A stretch of DNA of 49,711 bases from Corynebacterium sp. 13CS0277 (GTDB taxonomy: Bacteria; Actinomycetota; Actinomycetes; Mycobacteriales; Mycobacteriaceae). Below the pieces are notes generated by a model. That model worked only from the letters and a program-made list of their open reading frames with translations. It was not told where the DNA came from and did no database searches. Below are positions 34,490 through 42,670 of this stretch, piece by piece; the first letter of the stretch is position 1; each line of letters opens with the position of its first letter. The stretch spans positions 1 to 49,711 of the forward strand of contig NZ_PPDL01000023.1 in NCBI RefSeq assembly GCF_002994655.1. The letters are read 5' to 3'. Made by a program: the position numbers and the translations under genes.

Positions 34490-35607
34490 GGGGCAGATCC
34501 TCCTTACAAAGCCGGGGCGTGAACACCGCCGCCACACCCCAAGACTCCCACCCGCATGCATTGACGCTGTGCCGCGTGGCCCATCGTGTGGGTGGGGCGC
34601 ACCGATACCGGCGCCGCCACGACACAGCGGACCACACAAGGACGCGTAAGAAAAGACACGCAGGAGGACACCCTGGGGCGGCGGGCGCGCTGCAGGCAGC
34701 GATCCACGACCGGGTGGGTTTTTCGTGTGTGGTTGTACAACTCCCAGGCGCCACCAGTCGCAGAAGACCCGCGCACGCTGCACAAGCACCTTCGGTGCCG
34801 CAGACGAGCGCCGTCACCTGCAACGATGAGGCCCGAACCCTCACAGCGCAACCACACCCAGCAGCATTATGCGCACCACAACAGTGGCCGCAGATGCCCG
34901 CCGGGTGCCATCACGCACGGGAAACCACTCAGCACGGCACGCAACAACACTGTGCGCGCCGAGGGCCGGGTGCGGTTTCCGCCCTGTGTGGACAAGGGGG
35001 TGAAAGGGGGACATACAGTACAAAACCCGCAAGCCTCACCCCGCAAGGAGACCCTGCGGGTGGCGATGGCTGCGGGAACACGACGGCGGGTGGGGGAGGA
35101 GAAGCGAAAAGCTTCCTTGAAAGAAGACCACTTCCGTCATGTGTCGTGCACTGCACGTGCCACGTCTCCTCCCACAATAATGGGGGTGAGGGGAAACCGT
35201 ATAGCCGCCGGGCGATACCGCAGCGTACAGGCCTCACCGGCCGCCGCCCGCGGGGGTACCAGGCGCCCCGGGAAACGCTCACCCCGCAGTCTTCACAGCG
35301 CCCGCATCACCCACGCGCATGGCCGCCCGCCCGGCAGCGCGTGCCGGCGGCGGCAGGGCGCGTGCCGCAGGCCCGATGGGGTGAGTGCGTGGCGGGTTCG
35401 GTGGGGTGGCGCGCACTTTGCGCAGGTGGGTTCTTAGAGAAAGCAGGCGAAGAAAGGTAAGGTAAGAAACATTCGGTCTCGCTGCATGCGAGACAGCTGC
35501 GAAACAGCAAGAAACAAACAACCACTTCCGCCACGCCCAACCAGTGCCCCAGAAGAGAAAAATGGGGGCGCTGCTGCGCGGGGCGTTCATGAGGAGGAAC
35601 AACCACT
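34490..35607. promoter_or_regulatory. 1.1-kb divergent region between aceE and the DUF3052 gene
   Basis: No coding frame with a ribosome site was found. Structure seen: a perfect 10-bp palindrome GTTGTACAAC (34732-34741); an extended -10-like TGTACTGT on the minus strand (35015-35022), which would give aceE a leader of about 520 bases; a hairpin around 35036-35057 just upstream of it; and a 7-bp hairpin GTCTCGC/GCGAGAC (35476-35494) before the DUF3052 gene. aceE in C. glutamicum is under complex carbon control, and an unusually long region fits that. Confidence 0.5.
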
Positions 35608-36033
35608 GTGGCTGACGCTTCGAGCGAAAGCATGACCGGAACCCACGACTACGTCCGACTGCTCGGCATCTCGTCCGACGACGTGGTCCAGGAAGTCGGC
35701 TGGGACGATGATTGCGACAGCGCCATCAGTGAAGCGATCGAAGACGCCATCGGCGAGGAACTCCTCGACGAAGACACCGACGAGATGGTTGACGTCGTGC
35801 TGCTGTGGTGGCGCAAGGACGACGGCGACCCCGTCGACGGCATGGTCGACTCCCTGCGTTCCCTGAGCGACGGCGGCCGCGTCTGGCTGCTCACCCCCGG
35901 TGCCGGGAAAGCCGGCGCGATCGACCCGGGCGTCATCCAGGAATCCGCCCAGACCGCCGGTATGGTGCAGACCTCCGCGGAGCGCCTCGGCGACTGGCAG
36001 GGCTCCTGCCTCGTCAAGGGCGGCGGGCGCTAA
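35608..36033 (+). CDS. DUF3052 family protein
   Basis: 141 residues from GTG 35608, with GAGGAGG about 11 bases upstream. The family is small, acidic and almost restricted to actinobacteria. The N-terminus binds nothing obvious. Helices (DDVVQEVGWDDDCDSAISEA) lead into EMVDVVLLWWRKDDGDPVDGM and then a Rossmann-like strand-turn RVWLLTPGAGKAGAIDP, followed by LGDWQGSCLVK. The pattern resembles a small nucleotide-binding or methyltransferase-like fold, but the function is unknown. The M. tuberculosis member Rv2239c also lies by aceE. The gene is conserved in order here and is followed by tRNA-Val. Confidence 0.9.
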   Translation: MADASSESMTGTHDYVRLLGISSDDVVQEVGWDDDCDSAISEAIEDAIGEELLDEDTDEMVDVVLLWWRKDDGDPVDGMVDSLRSLSDGGRVWLLTPGAGKAGAIDPGVIQESAQTAGMVQTSAERLGDWQGSCLVKGGGR

Positions 36034-36134
36034 ACACCCAGGCCACAGCCGGTAGTGCTGGCCCTCACCCGACCCCGGGGTCGGCGTGCTACAGTAATAC
36101 CCCGTTGCCCGGCCGCGTGCCGCGGCCGCACAGC

Positions 36135-36207
36135 GCGCCTTTAGCTCAGCTGGAAGAGCAGCTGGTTTACACCCAGCAGGTCGGCGGTTCGAACCCGTCA
36201 GGGCGCA
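36135..36207 (+). tRNA. tRNA-Val (TAC)
   Basis: A 73-base cloverleaf. The acceptor stem is GCGCCTT/AGGGCGC with discriminator A, the D-arm is GCTCAGCTGGAAGAGC, the anticodon loop is TTTACAC with anticodon TAC, and the T-arm is GGCGGTTCGAACCCGTC. CCA follows at 36208-36210 and is encoded here, unlike in the other two tRNAs. Confidence 0.96.
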
Positions 36208-36216
36208 CCACGTCGA

Positions 36217-36249
36217 AGCCACTTGCCCCACCCGGCGCAAGTGGCTTTT
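36217..36249 (+). terminator. Terminator of tRNA-Val
   Basis: AGCCACTTGC and GCAAGTGGCT form a perfect 10-bp stem with a 10-base loop, running into TTT. Confidence 0.88.
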
Positions 36250-36286
36250 GCCATGCCCGCGAGAGTACTCGGCTTTTTACTGAGGG

Positions 36287-36457
36287 CTAGAGGTGGGGTA
36301 GCTGCAGCTTCATCAGTGCTTTGGCGTGGAGGATGATAGCGGGGTGGTTGCCGTGGACGGTTAGCGCGGTCGTCTGGGCAGTTGTGTGCTGCGATGGTGT
36401 GTGACTCGTGGGGTTGGAGCTCGCATTTTTGGTGGCGCTGATCATGAAGAATGACAT
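36287..36457 (-). CDS. Possible small protein (56 aa) downstream of the 48-aa membrane protein
   Basis: A minus-strand frame from ATG 36457 to TAG. It starts MSFFMISATKNASSN and ends HAKALMKLQLPHL, with a threonine/histidine-rich middle. It begins 15 bases after the stop of the 48-residue ORF, so the two could be co-transcribed. No ribosome site is visible, so chance is quite possible. No family is recognised. Confidence 0.3.
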   Translation of the reverse strand: MSFFMISATKNASSNPTSHTPSQHTTAQTTALTVHGNHPAIILHAKALMKLQLPHL

Positions 36458-36472
36458 GGTGCTTGACAGGGG

Positions 36473-36619
36473 TCAGCGCCACTTCAGCCATTCTTTGAAG
36501 ATGCGTGCCGTGTCGATAGTCGATGCGATGGCGGATACGAGGATCAGGACGAGGCCGAGGGGCGGGTAGACGAGCAGGCTGATGAGGCCTGCGACGTACA
36601 GTGTCGTGAGAAGGTCCAT
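36473..36619 (-). CDS. Small hydrophobic membrane protein (48 aa)
   Basis: ATG 36619 to TGA 36473-36475. Residues about 5-35 form one long or two short membrane segments (AGLISLLVYPPLGLVLILVS) with a PPxG turn. A polar, basic tail follows (DTARIFKEWLKWR), as in small membrane peptides and type-I toxins. An AAGAAAG site is about 10 bases upstream and TATAAA about 73 bases upstream. It resembles no porin (PorA/PorH) or known toxin that I can name. Real, to judge by its amphipathic design, but the function is open. Confidence 0.6.
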   Translation of the reverse strand: MDLLTTLYVAGLISLLVYPPLGLVLILVSAIASTIDTARIFKEWLKWR

Positions 36620-37994
36620 GGTGAAGGCTTTCTTCGTTGGTGAGGAGGCACTCGGGGGAGTCCTCCTGGGTCATGGCGTATACAGGTGGTCTTTATATCC
36701 GATGCTGCCGGATCGTCAGGCTGCTTCCATCGAACAACTGACCGAGTTAAGTCCTGGTGGCCAGGGAAAAGTGGTGCGATTCTAGGTCGGGTCTGGAATT
36801 GGATGTGCCTCCACAGCGAAGGGGGCGCCATGGTCACTTTCATGCCCCGCCACCCGGCTGGTGGGTCGCGAGATGAGGCAACTGGCGAAGCGGTCGATTC
36901 CCACACTGTCGCTGCGGCCAGTAGCTCTACCTGCCGGAGTAGTTTCTCGCGCGGCGTCGATGTGGGTCGCTTGTGCATGCACCCCAGGGGCGCGGCGGGC
37001 GGCGCGACCGCCAAGACTTCCCTCGGGGTGGATCCACATCTGTGCAAGCTGCTGGGGCGCTCGTGCGCTCGATGTGGCGCAGATGTTGGTTGGCGCCGGC
37101 GATGAGGGGTGCGCGTGGACGGGAACGTCGTCGCCGGGAAGTGGGTGGGGTCAGCCGGAGCCTCTGTGACGTGAGCCTTTCGCTGTACACACTCAACGCG
37201 GCGGTCCCTGTCGAGGGGGCGGGAAGTGCCCAGGGGCGAATGGGCCCTCCCGTCTGTCGAACGAGTGCTGCGTAATCGTGCTTCGTATGCGCAGGGCTCA
37301 AAGGAGTAGATCGCGGCCCCTTGCAAGAGTTGCGGAGCCGGCCCCGATCGGTGGGTCTGTGCGGTCTTGGCTCTGGGGAAGGGGTTGGGCTGCTGGCGCC
37401 TCACAGGGCAGGTCGTTTCGTGGGGGAGGCCCATTTTTTTTCACGCGGGGGCGCGGACGCCGAAATGGGCGCTTAAGCCTAGGGCAATGATAATTATTCA
37501 CCAAAATGTATGGCATTCACTGCGGGTTCTGCAGATTATGTCTTGTAGTGAATGACATGTCTACCGTTCTGGCGGCCTGTTCGGGTGGGTTCTTGTTGGC
37601 TGCGGGTCGGCGTTGACGTGACATCTACTGTGACTCCTGTGCCCAGTGGGACGTGGCCTATCGCTCGATAGGTGCAGGTTGTCGGACCTTTTTAGGGGTC
37701 CCCACATGCGTTTCTGATGGTTGAAAACTATGATGTTTACCACTATGGGGAGGTGTCCCTGGGGGTGGGTTTCGTGGTCAGGTGAGGCCGAAAAGGTGCA
37801 GCTCTGAGGCGATTTTTCCGCCCCTCGACGCGTGGTGTGCGCCATGCTTATGGTGTGACGTATTGCTGCCTAGCAGTGGATATAGGGGTTCAACATTGCT
37901 TACTCTGGGTCGAAAGGTAAACCCTCACCGTGGTGTCACGAAGCTCTGGGTTGACCGTCCGAGATTTTTCAGGATTCCTCCAGGGAGGCTAGTT
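36620..37994. other. Gene-poor 1.4-kb island with AT-rich patches and hairpins
   Basis: No frame looks protein-like with a ribosome site. Features: a TATAAA on the minus strand (36692-36697); an AT-rich patch with the palindrome ATAATTAT (37490-37497); an inverted repeat CATTCACT/AGTGAATG (37514-37521 and 37547-37554); a perfect hairpin CCTATCG/CGATAGG (37657-37672); and GGACC/GGTCC at about 37684-37699. The region looks less GC-rich than its surroundings and may be eroded or recently acquired DNA. Confidence 0.45.
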
Positions 37995-38195
37995 ATGTTC
38001 GAGACCATGAACGCCATCAATGCAATGAATACGAATACTCAGCGCACCGACAATGTCATCGAGATCGCTGAGGGCAACCGGCGCACCGCGCGCCGCAACA
38101 CCGAGGACCTCTTCTACCGAGTCAACAGGTTCAACGACCCGTACTCGCAGCAGGAGACCTCGGGGCTCTACGACGACGAGAGGCTTGCGGGCTAG
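37995..38195 (+). CDS. Small hypothetical protein (66 aa)
   Basis: ATG 37995 has GGGAGG about 7 bases upstream. The sequence is hydrophilic and has no signal peptide: MFETMNAINAMNTNTQRTDN opens it, followed by a basic stretch (GNRRTARRNTEDLFYR) and an acidic end (YDDERLAG). It reads as a small, partly disordered nucleic-acid-binding type of protein, which is inference only. CCTCCAGGGAGG around the ribosome site could fold and hide it (37977-37988). A perfect terminator follows at 38232-38269, which supports a real transcript. Confidence 0.7.
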   Translation: MFETMNAINAMNTNTQRTDNVIEIAEGNRRTARRNTEDLFYRVNRFNDPYSQQETSGLYDDERLAG

Positions 38196-38231
38196 TCCCC
38201 AGCCCCCGGTGTCGCGCACGATGCGCGCACA

Positions 38232-38269
38232 GACGCCCGCCACGGATTCGGTCATCCGTGGCGGGCGTC
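38232..38269 (+). terminator. Terminator of the 66-aa gene
   Basis: GACGCCCGCCACGGAT and its exact complement form a 16-bp stem with a 6-base loop, followed by GTCGTGTCTTTT. Confidence 0.88.
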
Positions 38270-38314
38270 GTCGTGTCTTTTGGGTGAGGTGCTGCGTGGC
38301 CGGTCGCGGAGCAG

Positions 38315-39148
38315 TTACTCCTCCGGCGCCGCTTCCTCGGCGGGTGGTTCGGGGGTTTCTGCCGGCGGCTCCACGTTCTCCGCGGCGTCCGCCGCTGGCG
38401 GCTCGTCCGCGGGCGGTTCCTCCGGGGTGGGCTCCTGCGGTGCCGGCTCGCCGGGGGTGGCGGGGAGGTGGCAGCGGCTGATGCGGTCCCCGGCGACCAG
38501 GCCCGCCACTGTCTGCTCGTCGAAACGGAACGTCGTCGCATCCTGCGCCGGGATCACCACCGTGGCCTGCCCTTCGTCGGGGGAGAGGGTGTAGAAATCG
38601 CCGATGAAGGTGCGGTCCTGCCCCTCAATTTTCAGGTAGTTCTCCTGCAGCTGCGCCTCCCGCACCACCAGTCGGCGCACTGCAGGTGCCGTGGCCTCGT
38701 CGAGGCTCTTCGTGCCATCCAGCTGGACGACGGTCGCCGTGAAATCTGCGGGCAGGAAATCGTTCAAGTAGAACGTCACCTGCGGGCCCTTGTGGGTGTC
38801 CTCCACGGCGGCGAGGTGCACCACCCCCTGGTCGACCTTCTTCTGCTGGCCCTGCTCGGTGAGCTCAAAATGCTGGCACTCCATCGCCCGCGCCCCGGGG
38901 TTGAGGGGGATGTCCTGGTTGGGGCCCACCACCTGCGGGGTGCCTGTGGCGTGCAGGTCTTCTGCGCTGATGCTCGTCATCGGCGCCAGCACCGTCGTCC
39001 GTGTGGAAGGGCCCGCGGCCGTATCCTCGCCCCCACACGCCGCCAGGGTGGGCGCGGGAAGCATGAGCGCCAGCAACACTCCACCCCGCCACAGGCCGGG
39101 GGTTGTCCGGCGGGTGGTCGAGGTGCGGGCGGGGGAGGAAAACAACAC
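38315..39148 (-). CDS. Lipoprotein with acidic proline-rich tail
   Basis: About 277 residues. The start is not certain: GTG 39148 (or 39157) is used, because the hydrophobic segment and lipobox LAAC (Cys38) follow at the right distance, but no ribosome site is visible. After the lipid anchor comes a mixed domain of about 180 residues (for example VTFYLNDFLPADFTATVVQL and VRRLVVREAQLQENYL), probably a beta-sandwich. The tail is about 60 residues of Pro/Glu/Ala (EPTPEEPPADEPPAADAAEN), a likely cell-wall spacer. No family is recognised. It is transcribed away from the BAAT-like gene. Confidence 0.7.
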   Translation of the reverse strand: MLFSSPARTSTTRRTTPGLWRGGVLLALMLPAPTLAACGGEDTAAGPSTRTTVLAPMTSISAEDLHATGTPQVVGPNQDIPLNPGARAMECQHFELTEQGQQKKVDQGVVHLAAVEDTHKGPQVTFYLNDFLPADFTATVVQLDGTKSLDEATAPAVRRLVVREAQLQENYLKIEGQDRTFIGDFYTLSPDEGQATVVIPAQDATTFRFDEQTVAGLVAGDRISRCHLPATPGEPAPQEPTPEEPPADEPPAADAAENVEPPAETPEPPAEEAAPEE

Positions 39149-39621
39149 GTCAATCACGTCCAAGCCGCGAGAAAAACACAACAAACGAAGGTCGGGCAGC
39201 CCGGGTGTGTCCCGCGCGCGGGTGCGGCGTGAGTCGCGCGCGATCGGCGAGGGTGGCACAACCTGTGGGCGTCCCCTGGGTGCCCCGTGGGGTACCCGAT
39301 GTAGATAGATTAACCAACACACGTCCACCGCCACACACCCCGGTAGCAGATGTGACGCACGCGCGGTGCGGCGCCGGCGGCCCAGCGGGTGCGTGTGTGG
39401 GGCGGATGTGGGCCTGTGGTGTGCCCGGTGGCCGGCGGCGCTGCGCGCGTGGGGGAGTGGACGGCTGTCCGCGGCCCAGCGGGGATGGTGCCGAGCGTGT
39501 CCGCTCCTGCCCGATTGGGTGGGATATGCCACCGTGGCGAACCTGTTGTGCCAGGTCGCGGTGTGGGGGTGTGTGGGTTTTCGGCGCGCACGTGCGGGGG
39601 TCCGGACTACAATCGGCGCAC
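39149..39621. promoter_or_regulatory. Divergent region of the lipoprotein and the BAAT-like gene
   Basis: 473 bases. On the plus strand TACAAT (39608-39613) is a near-perfect -10 lying 8 bases before the ATG at 39622, so that gene is leaderless. An AT-rich patch at about 39298-39315 may hold the lipoprotein promoter. No gene is seen. Confidence 0.5.
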
Positions 39622-40887
39622 ATGCACCTCGAGGTCCAGCCGATCACCGCCATCAACGCGCCGCTGCCCATCCAGGTCGGCGACGTCGACCCCGGCGCCA
39701 TCGTGCACCTGGCCTACCAGGCCACCGATCACGCCGGCCACGTCTTCGAAACCACCCAGCGCTTCCAGGCCGACGCCACAGGCCACGTCGACACCGCCAC
39801 CAGCCTGCCGCGCACCGCCGCCTGGCACCCGGCGCACAGCCTCGGGCCGGTGTGGGTCATGAGCGGCCCCGGGGTGGGGTTCTGCCTCCACGGGGCGAAA
39901 GGGATCACGCTCACGGTGACGGCCCGCACCAAGGGGCAGCCGGGGGCGATGACGACGGTGCAGCGGATCTTCTCCCGCACCATCGCACCTTTCGCGGTCG
40001 CGGGCTTCGGCGGCTACCAGCCCACCCGGGGTGCCGGGCACCCCGTGGTGCTGCTCCTCGGGGACGCGGTGGGCCAACCCCACCCCGAGGGCGCGGACCT
40101 CGACGCCGCCGCAGCGGAACTCGCAGGCGAAGGCTTCCGCGTGCTCACCGCCGGTTGGGCGCTCGGCGCGGGGGAGCAGATCGCCGTCGCCGACTGCCTG
40201 GCCCAGGTCCGCGACCTCATCGCCGCCTGCGGGCCCATCGCCCTCGTCGGCATGGGGCGCGGCGCGGAGCTCGCACTGCTGCTCGCCGGGGAGATCAGCC
40301 GCACCGCGCCGCAGGACCTCTACGCCGTCGTCGCGCATTCCCCCAGCGACATCGTCACCCTCACCCCGCACCCCCGCCGCCCGGAACCCACCTTCAGCGA
40401 CCGGGAGGCGCTCGCCGCCGACAGTAGCTTCGGCGTGGGCTGGCAGGCGTTCCTCCAACCCACCCTCACCGGCAAACCCTGGGAGATCGGCAGCTTCTAC
40501 AGCCGCGCCCGCGAGCACGCCACCGAGGACGCACTCGCCGCCGCCACCATCGACATCCACGCCCTCCAGGCGCCGCTGCTGCTCACCGCGGGGGAGGGGG
40601 ATGCCGTGTGGGATGCGCCCCGCGCCTGCCGGCGCCTCGCGCACGCCGCCACCTGCGAGGTGTTCACCAAGCTCTACGAGCACGCCGGCTACGGCATCGG
40701 CTACCCCTTCAGCTTCGGCGGGCTCCCCCAACACGCCACCATCACCCTCTACGGCCACAAGGTCGCCACCGGCGGCACGCCCGCCGACCGGGGAGCTGCA
40801 GCCGGCGCTAGCAAGGAGCAGGTCACCAGCTTCCTGCGCAGCGCTGCCGACGCCGCCACCGAGGACACCCACAGCCCCACCCCGTAG
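39622..40887 (+). CDS. BAAT/acyl-CoA thioesterase-like protein lacking catalytic residues
   Basis: 421 residues. The N-terminal beta-sandwich (about 1-135) and C-terminal alpha/beta-hydrolase domain (about 140-395) match the acyl-CoA thioesterase / bile-acid-CoA:amino-acid N-acyltransferase family. The expected nucleophile motif is G-x-(S/C)-x-G; here it reads GMGRGAELALLLA with Gly212 at the nucleophile place. The histidine usually in the AGH motif is Tyr357 (EHAGYGIGYPF). The acid in GEGDAVW (Asp327) is kept. Two of three triad residues thus appear lost, so it is probably not a hydrolase and may bind acyl groups or act as a scaffold. ATG 39622 is preceded by TACAAT. It lies upstream of cobD. 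Confidence 0.85.
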   Translation: MHLEVQPITAINAPLPIQVGDVDPGAIVHLAYQATDHAGHVFETTQRFQADATGHVDTATSLPRTAAWHPAHSLGPVWVMSGPGVGFCLHGAKGITLTVTARTKGQPGAMTTVQRIFSRTIAPFAVAGFGGYQPTRGAGHPVVLLLGDAVGQPHPEGADLDAAAAELAGEGFRVLTAGWALGAGEQIAVADCLAQVRDLIAACGPIALVGMGRGAELALLLAGEISRTAPQDLYAVVAHSPSDIVTLTPHPRRPEPTFSDREALAADSSFGVGWQAFLQPTLTGKPWEIGSFYSRAREHATEDALAAATIDIHALQAPLLLTAGEGDAVWDAPRACRRLAHAATCEVFTKLYEHAGYGIGYPFSFGGLPQHATITLYGHKVATGGTPADRGAAAGASKEQVTSFLRSAADAATEDTHSPTP

Positions 40888-40960
40888 GGGCCGCCGGGGC
40901 TCTTCCCGGCGCGGGGCGTGGGCGGAGACCGGGCGCGGGCAAGCGTTTAAGCTAAGCGGC

Positions 40961-41908
40961 ATGACAACCTACCTTGGGCGGGCAGTGGGCATCGCGGTCG
41001 GGGTGGCCGCCGACCGGATCCTGCCGGACCCCACCCACCACCACCCCGTCGCCCTATTCGGCCGCTACGCCACCTGGGTGGAACGCCACACCTACCGGCC
41101 CACCACCACAGCCGGCGCCGTCTACGTCGCCGCCACCTGCATCCCGCCCGTTGTCGCCACAGCGTGGCTTGCCAAGGTGTTGCCGCGCCCCGTCGTCCTC
41201 GCAGCCAGCCTCTGGGCAGCCCTCGGGGCCGCCACCCTGGAGCGCACCGGCACCCACATGCACGCCGCCCTCGCCGCCGGCGACGAAGACGCCGCCCGCG
41301 GCTGGGTGCCGTGGCTGTGCTCCCGGGACCCTGAGCACCTCGACGCCGCCGGCATGGCCCGCGCCACCGTCGAATCACTCGCAGAAAACACCAGCGACGC
41401 CACCATCGCCCCCATCGTCTGGGCGGCACTCGCCGGCGCGCCGGGAGTCGTCCTCCACCGCTGTGTCAACACCCTCGATGCGATGGTCGGCTACCGCAAC
41501 GAACGCTACAGCCGCTTTGGTACCGCCGCCGCCCGCCTCGACGACGTGCTGGCCTGGATCCCCGCCCGGCTGACGGCGATGTACCACGTCCTGCTCGCCG
41601 GGGAGAACCACGCGGTCGCCAGACAAGCCTGGCGGGAACAGGCCAGCGCCCACCCCTCTCCCAACGCAGGCCCCGTTGAAGCCACCGCCGCCGGCGCCCT
41701 CGGAGTCCGTCTCGGCGGCACCACCATCTACCCCCACGGGGTGGAGCACCGCCCCGAACTCGGCTACGGGCCCGCCCCCACCACCGACACCATCCCCCAG
41801 GCCGTGCGGCTTGCGCGCCGCACGGAGCTTCTTGCCGCCGCCGACGCCATCGGCGACCTCCTCGCCTGCCACCTGCTGCGCAGCCGCAGGAAGCGCCGCC
41901 ACCGCTAG
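40961..41908 (+). CDS. cobD: Cobalamin biosynthesis protein CobD/CbiB
   Basis: 315 residues. CobD (CbiB) is a membrane enzyme that attaches aminopropanol, or its phosphate, to adenosylcobyric acid, giving adenosylcobinamide. The opening AVGIAVGVAADRILPDPTHH has the D(R/L)xxPDP motif that is typical. The family core VESLAENTSDATIAPIVWAA and NTLDAMVGYRNERYSRFG follow, and PNAGPVEATAAGALGVRLGG ends the conserved part. ATG 40961 lies about 7 bases after TAAGCT, so the transcript is probably leaderless. In mycobacteria the homologue Rv2236c is in the same block. Confidence 0.93.
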   Translation: MTTYLGRAVGIAVGVAADRILPDPTHHHPVALFGRYATWVERHTYRPTTTAGAVYVAATCIPPVVATAWLAKVLPRPVVLAASLWAALGAATLERTGTHMHAALAAGDEDAARGWVPWLCSRDPEHLDAAGMARATVESLAENTSDATIAPIVWAALAGAPGVVLHRCVNTLDAMVGYRNERYSRFGTAAARLDDVLAWIPARLTAMYHVLLAGENHAVARQAWREQASAHPSPNAGPVEATAAGALGVRLGGTTIYPHGVEHRPELGYGPAPTTDTIPQAVRLARRTELLAAADAIGDLLACHLLRSRRKRRHR

Positions 41909-41984
41909 ACCCCGCACGCACCTCCGCAGGACCCCATGACTACTCGTGAGACGCGGCGGCGCGTGTGGGCGTGGCACAAAGACA

Positions 41985-42009
41985 CCCCAGCCACCAGGGG
42001 TGGCTGGGG
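41985..42009 (-). terminator. Terminator of the secreted-protein gene
   Basis: On the minus strand CCCCAGCCACC and GGTGGCTGGGG form a perfect 11-bp stem with a 3-base loop, followed by TGTCTTTG. It lies 90 bases after the stop of the gene at 42099. Confidence 0.7.
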
Positions 42010-42098
42010 CTGAGATGGGGTCCTTTAGGAGGACAGCGACGAGCCGCCGAAGCTTCCCGCCTGCCGCAGGCCCGCCGGCGGGGTCGTGCCGCCAGGCG

Positions 42099-42506
42099 TC
42101 AAGGAGTCCTTGAACCCCCGCACTCGGTGAGCTTGTTGTCCCAGAGCGCCATCGTCGCGTCGAAGATTCCCCGCGCCCGCTGTTTCTGCGCGGCAGTGAA
42201 CTTCCTCGCCGCGGGAGTCGTCATCTGCGCGGCGAAGCCTGCGTTCCCCAACGCCCGGAATTCCTCGCGAGTGATCGAACCAGGCGCGTAGGGAGAACTA
42301 TTGGGCTGCACCACGTCCGCGATGGAAGAACAGGGCCTCGTCGGCAGATCCCTCCGATAGAAGTCGAGGAGTGCCTGCTCTTGGGCAAGGGCCTCCTCGG
42401 GCGACATATCGGACCACGAGTCGGAAGGCGCTGCGGCGCTGACAGACGTGGGCAGAGCCATGGTGGCGGCGAGCAGCGCGGCAGCAGTACGGGTGAGAAA
42501 CTTCAT
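42099..42506 (-). CDS. Small secreted protein (135 aa)
   Basis: ATG 42506 has GGAAGGA at the right spacing. A Sec signal peptide covers about residues 1-27 (MKFLTRTAAALLAATMALPT, cleaved near SVSAAAP). The mature part of about 108 residues is helical and charged, with SPEEALAQEQALLDFYRRDL, SITREEFRALGNAGFAAQM and AARKFTAAQKQRARGIFDAT. Two cysteines (PCSSI and TECGGS) could form a disulfide. No family is recognised. It is exported to the cell wall or medium; a role cannot be assigned. Confidence 0.8.
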   Translation of the reverse strand: MKFLTRTAAALLAATMALPTSVSAAAPSDSWSDMSPEEALAQEQALLDFYRRDLPTRPCSSIADVVQPNSSPYAPGSITREEFRALGNAGFAAQMTTPAARKFTAAQKQRARGIFDATMALWDNKLTECGGSRTP

Positions 42507-42670
42507 GAGGGTCCTTCCATCGTTCGGATATGGGGCAGGTGCCGACACATACGGCGGTACCTGCGAGCGGAGGAAACGCAGCACAGGCGAGAGGAGTCCG
42601 GGCGAGCAGACCACACCCCATGGCAACGCTCGGCCTCCATCGCTGCCAGCGTGTGGGGGAGGGCCTCGGG

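Noticed and set aside
31727..34522. A 931-codon plus-strand ORF opposite aceE
   Set aside because: It is the antisense frame of a well-supported gene and has no domain of its own.
36473..36619. The 48-aa ORF as a PorA/PorH porin
   Set aside because: Length and tandem layout fit, but the sequence has a long uninterrupted hydrophobic span rather than the amphipathic helix of those porins.
36686..37105. A 139-codon ORF in the gene-poor island
   Set aside because: It has no ribosome site, mixed composition and overlaps other equally open frames.
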